From Pseudoalteromonas umbrosa (GTDB taxonomy: Bacteria > Pseudomonadota > Gammaproteobacteria > Enterobacterales > Alteromonadaceae): a stretch of DNA of 64,000 bases. A model generated the notes under the pieces. The model had not been told where the DNA came from. It saw only the letters and a list, made by a program, of their open reading frames with translations, and did not search any database. The stretch's first letter is position 1; the number at the start of each line of letters is the position of its first letter. This document shows, piece by piece, positions 57,063 to 64,000 of this stretch. The stretch spans positions 121,384 through 185,383 of the forward strand of contig NZ_JASJUU010000008.1 in the NCBI RefSeq assembly GCF_030125375.1, in the 5' to 3' direction. The position numbers and the translations under genes are program-made.

Positions 57063-58292
57063 ATGTCAGCGCATGAATTCGATTTAAAACCTGTCCCCAT
57101 AGTAGCAAGGCGAGCATCAATTGCCATGGTAATGTTAATGCTGGGCCTCACTTTTTTCTCAGCAAGTATGTGGACAGGTGGCAAACTCGGCGTTGGCTTA
57201 TCACAAACTGACTTCATAACAGCGGTTGTTGCTGGCAACCTTATTCTTGCCATATACACTGCATTTTTAGCCTATATCGGTGCAAAAACAGGGCTTTCGA
57301 CCCATTTACTTGCGCGCTTTTCTTTTGGCTTGAAAGGCTCGTGGCTGCCATCCGCACTCCTTGCTGGCACACAAGTGGGCTGGTTTGGCGTTGGTGTCGC
57401 CATGTTTGCGCTGCCTGTGAGCAAAATTACCGGATTTGATATTGGCTGGCTCATTCTCATTGCGGGCGTATTAATGACCACCACTGCATATATTGGGATC
57501 TCCGCCCTCATGGTCCTCTCAATGATAGCGGTACCAGCTATTGCCCTACTCGGCGGATTCTCAGTGTGGTTAGCTATTGACGGAGCAGGCGGACTGTCAG
57601 GTTTGGCTGCTCAACCTATCACTTCACCTCTGAGTCAAACTCAAGCGATCACCTTAGTAGTCGGTTCGTTCATCTCTGCGGGCACACTTACAGCGGATTT
57701 TATGCGCTTTGGCAAAAATGCTAAAAAGGCAGTGCTGATCACAGTTATCGCATTTTTAATCGGTAACAGCTTAATGTTTGTATTTGGTGGCGCAGGCGCT
57801 GCAGCAACAGGGAAGTCTGATATTTCTGAGGTGTTGATGCTGCAAGGGTTATTACTACCCGCAGTGATTGTGTTGGGTTTGAATATCTGGACCACCAATG
57901 ATAATGCACTTTATGCATCTGGGCTTGGGTTTGCCAATATTACAGGGCTTTCGAGCAAATACCTCAGCGTCATCAATGGCATCATTGGCACACTTTGCGC
58001 GTTGTGGCTCTATAACCACTTTGTTAGTTGGTTAACCTTCTTATCCGCGGCAATTCCTCCAATCGGTGGCGTGCTGATCACACATTACTTAATCCATAAA
58101 ACGCACTATCAAAACATGCAAAATGCGCAGTGCCAGACAGTAAATTGGACTGCCATCATCAGCGTTTTTATTGGGGTTTCTGCGGGTCATTGGCTACCAG
58201 GGATCACCCCTGTTAATGCCGTAATAGCCAGTGCTATCAGCTTCTTTCTACTGAGTAAGACAGCATTCGGCCGCATACAACGTCCACAATAA
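57063..58292 (+). CDS. NCS1-family nucleobase permease (CodB-like)
   Basis: About twelve membrane segments over 409 residues. Features of cytosine permeases: LGLTFFSASMWTGGKLG, AKTGLSTHLLARFSFGLKG, TQVGWFGVGVAMFA, NIWTTNDNALYASGLGFAN. It would import a nucleobase such as cytosine with a cation. No deaminase or other salvage gene adjoins it, so the exact substrate is open. Closed by a hairpin at 58300. Confidence 0.88.
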   Translation: MSAHEFDLKPVPIVARRASIAMVMLMLGLTFFSASMWTGGKLGVGLSQTDFITAVVAGNLILAIYTAFLAYIGAKTGLSTHLLARFSFGLKGSWLPSALLAGTQVGWFGVGVAMFALPVSKITGFDIGWLILIAGVLMTTTAYIGISALMVLSMIAVPAIALLGGFSVWLAIDGAGGLSGLAAQPITSPLSQTQAITLVVGSFISAGTLTADFMRFGKNAKKAVLITVIAFLIGNSLMFVFGGAGAAATGKSDISEVLMLQGLLLPAVIVLGLNIWTTNDNALYASGLGFANITGLSSKYLSVINGIIGTLCALWLYNHFVSWLTFLSAAIPPIGGVLITHYLIHKTHYQNMQNAQCQTVNWTAIISVFIGVSAGHWLPGITPVNAVIASAISFFLLSKTAFGRIQRPQ

Positions 58293-58299
58293 AGCCCAT

Positions 58300-58332
58300 G
58301 AAGCGCGACTTTCAGTCGTGCTTCACCTTTTA
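58300..58332 (+). terminator. Rho-independent terminator
   Basis: GAAGCGCGAC pairs with GTCGTGCTTC (one G-U) and is followed by ACCTTTT. Confidence 0.7.
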
Positions 58333-58478
58333 ATGTCGACATTAGCAACACCTTTGTTACTTATTTTTAATAAGTACTTGTAAAGTCTTTAGAAAATGCC
58401 TGTACTGCGACAATTTGTCACATCTCAAACAAAGTGAACTTCATTATACTCGCCGCAGTTTTTTTCAGAGTTTTCTTT

Positions 58479-61106
58479 ATGTTTTCGTATTCAAAATTAT
58501 CTCTTGCGCTACTCGGCCTTGGCCTCTCTCATTTTGTTTCTGCGCAGCAAACAACCCATATTGAACGTGTTGAAGTGACAGGGTCTAAAATTCAAAATAT
58601 TGATTTAGAGTCAGCCAGCCCAGTAACCACCTTAACCGCAGAAGACCTCGCAATCACCGGTATGTCTAACTTAGAGGAAGTACTACAAAGTTTGACTGCA
58701 TCAGCAGGTCCGGCAGGAAATGCCACTAATGCCTACTGGACTAGCAATGGCTACGCCACAGCGCAAGTCAATCTGCGCGGTATGGGCATTAAACGTACTC
58801 TGGTTTTGCTTAATGGCAAGCGCCTCGTTGCAGGGGGAACAGGTGCCAATGACAGCCCAGATCTTAATATGATCCCGATGGGACTTGTTGAGCGCATTGA
58901 TATCTTAAAAGATGGCGCATCAGCGATATATGGTGCCGATGCTGTCGCGGGTGTGGTCAATATCATCACCAAGTCTAATTTTGAAGGCACGACACTTGTT
59001 GCAAAAGTAGGTCAAAGTAGCAAAAAAGATGCTGAAAATGCAGAGCTAAACCTATCTTACGGCAATTCATTTGATAAAGGTCATGTCACCGTTAATATCA
59101 ATTATGTCGACAACGGTAACGCCTTGCAATCAACCCGTAACCCCTGTCCATTAAGCGAAGTGGATGGCAAACTTGTGTGTATTTCATCTGGTTCAACCAT
59201 TGGCGGGCGCGCACTGTTGGCTGATGGACAAGAAGTACAATTTAACCAAGTCGCAGGCCAAAATGGCGACCACTTTGAAGCCTATGACAATGACAAGCAC
59301 GGCTACAATTGGTTTGAAGCGCTCAATGCATACAGCCCAATGCAGCGCCTGAATTTAGCAACTTTTGTCTCTTATGAGCTGTCTGACTCTATTGTCCTTG
59401 ATACATCTGTGCTTTACGCTAATCGACAGTCAGATCAAGTCGTCACACCAAGAGGGTTTAACTCTGTCGACGTTTCTAGATTGTTTGCTTACAACCCTAC
59501 TGGACAAGATCTCACGTTAAAGCGTCGTCGAAATATTGAAGTACCCAACCCTGAGTTCTATCAAGAAACCAATACCACGCAAACCACATTCGCGCTCTCT
59601 GGCGCACTGGCAAATAACTGGTTGTGGCAAGCAAGCTATAACTGGGGCAGAAATACCGGAACCGATGGCTGGAGCTATGACTTTAACGATGCCAAAGTTG
59701 CGCAAACACTCGATGCAAATGTATGTAGCACAGCAAATGGTGCCGCCATTCCCTGTGGAGATTATTTTGGTATCGGTGAATTAACCTCAGATGTCATCGA
59801 CTATGTGACTTACCAACGCGAAGGAACGGGTGGCAACCAGCTCCAATCTCTTAGCTTTGATTTGACGGGCGATATCACTGAGCTTAAAGCAGGCAGCTTA
59901 GCCTTTGCAACGGGTATCACCCTACGTAAAGAAAAAGGCTGGCGTGACCCAGATCCGATTGCAATGCAAAACGGCGAAGAGGATGCAATTTCTGGTGACT
60001 CCGAAGTCAAAGAAGCGTTTTTAGAGCTGTCCATTCCACTTCTAAGTGACTTACCCTACGCGCAAGCCGTTAAAACGGATATGGCACTACGCTACTCTGA
60101 TTATCAGCATTTTGATGCCGAAACCACCTATAAACTGGGCTTAACTTGGCGAGTTAACGACCAATGGCTGTTACGAGGAGTCCGATCTAGTGCATTTAGA
60201 GCGCCAACCATTACCGAGCAATTTGGCGGCACCAACATCGAAAACCTCATCACAATGGACCCATGCGATGGCGCAACAGGCATAATTTTAAATAACTGCG
60301 TCGCAGCTGGTGTACCAAATGGTTTTATGCAAGATGGCTCAACTATTCGAACAGGTGTTGGCGGCAACACAGAGGTCGGCCCAGAAACTGCAAATACCTT
60401 TACACTGGGCGTGGTATACCAAAACGCATTATTTTCAGCCACGCTAGACTATTTTGATATTGACGTTGATAACGCCATCAATAGTGTGTCTGGTTCTAAC
60501 ATGCTGCGCCTTTGCTACAGCGATCCACTCGCCTACAAAGCTTATTGCGATAGTATTACTAGAGACGCTATTACACACCAAGTCACCTTACTTGAAAAGC
60601 GCCCTATGAATGCCGCTAGTGAGCAAGTCTCAGGAATTGATTTAAACATCAAATTTGCGTCCAGTTATAAGCATGTCGACTACAAACTCAGTTGGGATAC
60701 AACGCGCTTACTCAAGCATCAAAATACCGCCTTTGACGGTGCAGAAACCGAAGTGTTACTTGGCAAAATCACCTCAGACAGAGGCAGCTTTGCGAAATGG
60801 AAGTCTAATTTAACTGTCAGTGTCGCTGCTGAACAGTGGCAAGGCAGCTATAGCATTCAGTATATCGGTAAAGCCCAAGACGAAAACGAAGGCGGACCAA
60901 TTGGCAGCCAAGTACCCAGTATCCTTTATCATGATGTGCAATTGGGTTATGCGGTATCTGATTCACTTATTGTGTCCTTGGGCGTAGACAACTTATTTGA
61001 TAAGCGACCGCCATTTTTGACCTCATGGAATGATGCCAATACAGATGTATTTACTTACGATACAGTTGGCAGACGCGGCTATCTCAAAGCCACTTACCAA
61101 TTCTAA
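58479..61106 (+). CDS. TonB-dependent outer-membrane receptor
   Basis: ATG 58479 opens a signal peptide (LSLALLGLGLSHFVSAQ); a GTG at 58434 would only lengthen it. Plug domain at about 45-160 (SPVTTLTAEDLAITGMSNLEEVL, NLRGMGIKRTLVLLNGKRL, IDILKDGASAIYGADAVAGVVNI), then a large beta-barrel ending in the aromatic F of RRGYLKATYQF. 875 residues. The branch resembles receptors for carbohydrates or peptides rather than classical siderophore receptors. Ligand unknown. The SBF-type transporter lies 139 bases downstream. Confidence 0.93.
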   Translation: MFSYSKLSLALLGLGLSHFVSAQQTTHIERVEVTGSKIQNIDLESASPVTTLTAEDLAITGMSNLEEVLQSLTASAGPAGNATNAYWTSNGYATAQVNLRGMGIKRTLVLLNGKRLVAGGTGANDSPDLNMIPMGLVERIDILKDGASAIYGADAVAGVVNIITKSNFEGTTLVAKVGQSSKKDAENAELNLSYGNSFDKGHVTVNINYVDNGNALQSTRNPCPLSEVDGKLVCISSGSTIGGRALLADGQEVQFNQVAGQNGDHFEAYDNDKHGYNWFEALNAYSPMQRLNLATFVSYELSDSIVLDTSVLYANRQSDQVVTPRGFNSVDVSRLFAYNPTGQDLTLKRRRNIEVPNPEFYQETNTTQTTFALSGALANNWLWQASYNWGRNTGTDGWSYDFNDAKVAQTLDANVCSTANGAAIPCGDYFGIGELTSDVIDYVTYQREGTGGNQLQSLSFDLTGDITELKAGSLAFATGITLRKEKGWRDPDPIAMQNGEEDAISGDSEVKEAFLELSIPLLSDLPYAQAVKTDMALRYSDYQHFDAETTYKLGLTWRVNDQWLLRGVRSSAFRAPTITEQFGGTNIENLITMDPCDGATGIILNNCVAAGVPNGFMQDGSTIRTGVGGNTEVGPETANTFTLGVVYQNALFSATLDYFDIDVDNAINSVSGSNMLRLCYSDPLAYKAYCDSITRDAITHQVTLLEKRPMNAASEQVSGIDLNIKFASSYKHVDYKLSWDTTRLLKHQNTAFDGAETEVLLGKITSDRGSFAKWKSNLTVSVAAEQWQGSYSIQYIGKAQDENEGGPIGSQVPSILYHDVQLGYAVSDSLIVSLGVDNLFDKRPPFLTSWNDANTDVFTYDTVGRRGYLKATYQF

Positions 61107-61112
61107 ACCCAA

Positions 61113-61138
61113 TGGTGGCAAGCATACACTTGCCACCA
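61113..61138 (+). terminator. Hairpin after the TonB receptor gene
   Basis: TGGTGGCAAG and CTTGCCACCA form a perfect 10-bp stem; no T run follows, so termination efficiency is uncertain. Confidence 0.5.
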
Positions 61139-61245
61139 CCTCACTGCGTCATAGAACCTTCACATCCTACCTGTTTATTTAGGTATAACGACATGTTAAA
61201 TAACTTGTTAATATAAATATAATTTGGCCTAACAAGGATAACGAC

Positions 61246-62100
61246 ATGCCACCCGCTTTAATTGAAATAGGCTTACCCGTCGCGCTCATTTTTATCATGG
61301 CAGGCGTTGGGTTAAGCTTAAAACTTGAAGACTTTCAACGCGTATACTTACAACCAAAAAGCTTTTTCATCGGTGCTTTTTGCCAGCTGCTCTTACTGCC
61401 TGTACTCGCTATTGCCGTGATTGCTTTAACAGGGCTTTCAGGAGAACTTGCCATTGGCTTATTTATCTTAGCTCTGTGCCCGGGCGGTACAACCTCAAAC
61501 TTGTACAGCTATTTAGCCAAAGGCGATGTCGGGCTCTCTGTGTCTTTGACTGCCGTTGTGGGCTTTATTACCCCATTTACCCTGCCCTTTTTAGCGGCAT
61601 GGGCAATCGGTTATTACGGCAAAAATGACACCTTGATTGAGTTTCCAATTTTAAAAGCTTGGTTACAGCTCATTGTTGTTGGTGTTGTGCCGGTCTTAAT
61701 TGGTATGGCCATTAATGCCAAGTGGCCCGAATTTGCAAAAAAAGCGAGCCCGTATATTAGTTGGTTTTCTGTTGCAGTATTGCTTTTAGTGATCGTCAGT
61801 ATCTGCTTTAAACTAGGGGATAAACTAATTGACTATCTTGTCATGGCAGGCCCTGCCGTCATCGCGCTCAATTTGCTATCTATGTTAACTGGGTTGTTAG
61901 TTGCCCATTTTTTACTACATAATGCCACGCAAACACGCACCATTACTTTAGAGGTTGGTTTACAAAACGGGACGTTAGCACTTCTGGTGACAACCGGCTT
62001 ATTAAATAGTGAAGTCATGTCTATTGCACCAAGTATTTACGGCCTATTTATGTTCATCAGTGCAGGGCTTTATACCGCTTGGGCAATTAAAAAAGCATAA
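61246..62100 (+). CDS. Bile acid:sodium symporter (SBF) family transporter
   Basis: 284 residues, nine or ten membrane segments. Family signature regions are present: MAGVGLSLKLEDF, ALCPGGTTSNLYSYLAKGDVGLSV and LEVGLQNGTLALLVTT. Family members import organic anions with sodium; bacterial ones carry pantoate, keto acids or glucosinolate-like anions as well as bile acids. AAGGATAACG precedes ATG. It may act with the TonB receptor upstream but that is only proximity. Confidence 0.88.
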   Translation: MPPALIEIGLPVALIFIMAGVGLSLKLEDFQRVYLQPKSFFIGAFCQLLLLPVLAIAVIALTGLSGELAIGLFILALCPGGTTSNLYSYLAKGDVGLSVSLTAVVGFITPFTLPFLAAWAIGYYGKNDTLIEFPILKAWLQLIVVGVVPVLIGMAINAKWPEFAKKASPYISWFSVAVLLLVIVSICFKLGDKLIDYLVMAGPAVIALNLLSMLTGLLVAHFLLHNATQTRTITLEVGLQNGTLALLVTTGLLNSEVMSIAPSIYGLFMFISAGLYTAWAIKKA

Positions 62101-62119
62101 GGCTTGCTGTGTAACTGTA

Positions 62120-62154
62120 GAGAATAGTGTTGTTTGTTATCTAGTACTATTCTC
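62120..62154 (+). terminator. Hairpin after the SBF transporter
   Basis: GAGAATAGT (62120-62128) pairs with ACTATTCTC (62146-62154). Tail is C-rich, so only a candidate. Confidence 0.4.
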
Positions 62155-62366
62155 CCCTTCCCTTATCAACAAAAAGCGCCCCTGAACACTATCTAAAATT
62201 CGCATTTTGCATTACTAGATTGCAAACATCCAATTACCACACACAGCTAAACACCACCTAAAAATTATAAGCTACTGACATATATAAATGTTTTCAAAAC
62301 GTCCATAATGGCATGAGTTTAGCTCACCTCTACATACGCTAGATATATCGACATGGGTGCATCACA

Positions 62367-63233
62367 ATGAAATTAGATAAGAGAGAGCTGTCTTTACAAA
62401 CAATGTATTTAAAGCATGGATTGCTCCCTTTTCAAAACATATATACACAGCAAATAATTGATAAATGGAATGGGTTGTTAGATCCCATTTTTCATGACCG
62501 TCAATCGCCGGAAACGAGTTATGTGTACTCAGATGAGCTTGTTGAGCTCGGCATTCTCGATGATGTGTTAAATAACAAACTGCTCAGCGCCATTACCGTA
62601 TTGGACCCTTGCCCGATACTTTTTCAATGCCACTGCTTTGAGATAGATTGGAGTCAAACGAATAACCAAACGCATTATGACCTTTTAGAGGGGTGGCACA
62701 AAGACCACCGTGATCCAAATATCAAATCTGTTTATGGCTGTCGACCATTCTCAATCTATATCTATCTCAATGATGTAAAACAAACCAATGATGGTGCTTT
62801 TGAAATTATACCAGGATATGCAACAGGCCCACTTGAAAGCAATTTAAACTACTGTAATTTAAAGGGAAGAAAAGGCACCTGCTTTTTATGGAATCGAGAT
62901 CTATACCACCGCCTACATGAAAAGAACTGTTCAACAAAACAACGTGTTTTAAAACTATCTGTGCAGACCAATGGCTGGGCACACTCAAAAGCACAACTAC
63001 AAGAGTTTCATCAAACTCGCGCTTTGTTAAACAATACCAACCCAACCCTCTCATATTTATTTGGCAGTCACTGTAATAACAATCTAGCAATCCAAACCAT
63101 CCCTTTTGCGCGAAAAGGTCAGCTACCTCAAATAAGGCCTATAGATTACTCAAGAAAAACACATATGCCTTGCAAAGCGTCTGTGATGTTTCGTCGCTTC
63201 AAAAGCAAAGTTGACCAAGCATTAGGATTTTAG
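62367..63233 (+). CDS. PhyH-like Fe(II)/2-oxoglutarate dioxygenase
   Basis: HxD ligands in GWHKDHRDPN (about residue 110) and a distal His in RDLYHRLHEKN with the 2-oxoglutarate Arg in KQRVLKLSVQT mark the phytanoyl-CoA dioxygenase fold; IYIYLNDVKQTNDGAFEIIPG is the typical strand between them. The last 60 residues are an extra basic tail. 288 residues, cytoplasmic. It probably hydroxylates a small molecule or side chain; substrate unknown. Single gene with a hairpin at its end. Confidence 0.75.
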   Translation: MKLDKRELSLQTMYLKHGLLPFQNIYTQQIIDKWNGLLDPIFHDRQSPETSYVYSDELVELGILDDVLNNKLLSAITVLDPCPILFQCHCFEIDWSQTNNQTHYDLLEGWHKDHRDPNIKSVYGCRPFSIYIYLNDVKQTNDGAFEIIPGYATGPLESNLNYCNLKGRKGTCFLWNRDLYHRLHEKNCSTKQRVLKLSVQTNGWAHSKAQLQEFHQTRALLNNTNPTLSYLFGSHCNNNLAIQTIPFARKGQLPQIRPIDYSRKTHMPCKASVMFRRFKSKVDQALGF

Positions 63234-63249
63234 CCTCGAAAAAGAGGCT
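63232..63249 (+). terminator. Hairpin overlapping the dioxygenase stop codon
   Basis: AGCCTC and GAGGCT pair around GAAAAA, starting within the stop codon; the following GATATTC is not T-rich. Confidence 0.4.
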
Positions 63250-63466
63250 GATATTCAATATGTCATCAACATGGTGAAATTATAAATCCTACAACTAGAC
63301 AGCTAAGAGTAAATTCAGGTTGAGTGGGAAAATAGCGACTATCATTGCAATGATAGCAGGATGTAACCAATCGATATGAAAAGACAGTCGATGGATCATG
63401 TGAGTATTTAGCTAAACCATTTTTACACATGCAGCTTTTCACTTGATCTTAGGCTAAGGAGACTCA

Positions 63467-63880
63467 ATGACAGTGCATAAATCCCAGCAACGCCACACTC
63501 ACGTCAAACAACTGCTTGGCAAGATGGACCCCGAAGTTGCCGCCAGCTTTACCTATAAACAGCGAAAAGCGCTGGATAAAGTCATCAATACGCGAGGTTG
63601 GAATAATCACCAGATTGACTTTAGGCCGACGCTCGCCTTTCCATTTTTACCATGGAGTTTTTATATCGTATTTCTTGGCGGTGTGAATAAGCGCAGCTTA
63701 AACTCAACGGAGCGCTTTACTGCTGCCATGGTGTTTGTAACTGCATTAACCATTGTTGGAATGATGGTCCTCGGGCTTGTTTTCGTTATCTTGTATTTAC
63801 TTAAATCTTGGCTGGGCATTGATCTTTTCCCTAATGAATCTTTGGGAATATGGGACCAATTTAAAGATTTATTTAAATAG
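63467..63880 (+). CDS. Membrane protein of unknown function (137 aa)
   Basis: TAAGGAG precedes ATG at good spacing. A basic soluble N-terminus (residues 1-50, KQLLGKMDPEVAASFTYKQRKALDKVI) is followed by two membrane segments (about 50-68 and 82-115). The N-terminal part resembles short cytoplasmic regions of 3-phosphoshikimate-like unannotated marine proteins only vaguely, so I assign no family. Confidence 0.6.
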   Translation: MTVHKSQQRHTHVKQLLGKMDPEVAASFTYKQRKALDKVINTRGWNNHQIDFRPTLAFPFLPWSFYIVFLGGVNKRSLNSTERFTAAMVFVTALTIVGMMVLGLVFVILYLLKSWLGIDLFPNESLGIWDQFKDLFK

Positions 63881-63952
63881 CACAGCTTGATTTTTAACCT
63901 CAAACCCATTTTCAATCGTATAGCAGATGGAGCTAATAATGGAGCCCTAACC

Positions 63953-64000
63953 ATGAATATTAAATTACTCTCTTTTGGTTGCTGCTGTTTGACACTCTCT
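63953..64000 (+). CDS. Start of an exported protein (3' partial)
   Basis: ATG 63953 is preceded by GGAG. The 16 visible codons read MNIKLLSFGCCCLTLS, the positively charged and hydrophobic opening of a signal peptide or lipoprotein signal. The rest lies beyond the window. Confidence 0.5.
   Translation, partial: MNIKLLSFGCCCLTLS

Overview
This 64 kb window looks like chromosome from a free-living marine gammaproteobacterium of the order Alteromonadales, most like Pseudoalteromonas. That assignment is inferred from overall protein flavour (GlyGly-CTERM serine proteases, LruC/GEVED envelope protein, TonB receptor, umuDC, LytS/LytTR pair) and moderate-to-low GC by eye. No marker gene proves it. 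I saw no rRNA, tRNA, CRISPR array, transposase or phage gene. Both edges cut a gene: a pentapeptide-type repeat protein on the left and the first 16 codons of an exported protein on the right.

Layout. 0-9 kb: 5'-truncated repeat protein with a channel-like C-terminus, a beta-propeller/H-type-lectin secreted protein, an unusual esterase-TPR protein followed by an OmpR-type response regulator and a histidine kinase, and two exported or anchored hypotheticals. 9-13.4 kb: CPBP membrane protease with a 52-residue GGG-leader peptide gene just upstream on the same strand, AlkC-type DNA glycosylase, small unknowns. 13.4-20 kb: dehalogenase-like lipoprotein, LytS/LytTR two-component pair, YHYH lipoprotein coupled to a secreted partner. 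20-25 kb: a zinc-starvation-type locus, with a Zur-like palindrome between a FeoB-like transporter/flavoprotein operon and a zinc-free DksA paralogue plus COG0523 GTPase. 25-34 kb: two paralogous trypsin-fold proteases with PKD-like domains and sorting tails, then a GEVED/LruC protein with a lipoprotein. 34-42 kb: hybrid histidine kinase, serine hydrolase, ScsB/DsbD-like reductase with a redoxin partner, cupin. 42-44 kb: LexA-controlled umuDC.

44-56 kb is the most metabolically distinctive part. A solo periplasmic binding protein precedes a second GGG-leader peptide gene. Then comes a tight minus-strand operon: GMC flavo-dehydrogenase large subunit, ferritin-like di-iron protein (VioB-type domain), putative dehydrogenase small subunit, IolE-like TIM barrel and a second TIM-barrel isomerase. 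Divergent from it lie a fungal-type GH15 glucoamylase, a metallo-beta-lactamase-fold hydrolase and a pyruvate/indolepyruvate-type decarboxylase. Together they suggest oxidation and rearrangement of a sugar or cyclitol, but the substrate is unknown. 56-64 kb holds a DEAD-box helicase, cytosine-type permease, TonB receptor, bile-acid-symporter-family transporter, PhyH-type dioxygenase and a small membrane protein.

The strongest leads are: (1) two unannotated small peptides 35 kb apart with matching leaders, a GGG site and 24-residue Cys-ending cores; (2) the Zur-like site shared by dksA2/COG0523 and an atypical FeoB; (3) the GMC/ferritin-like/TIM-barrel cluster.
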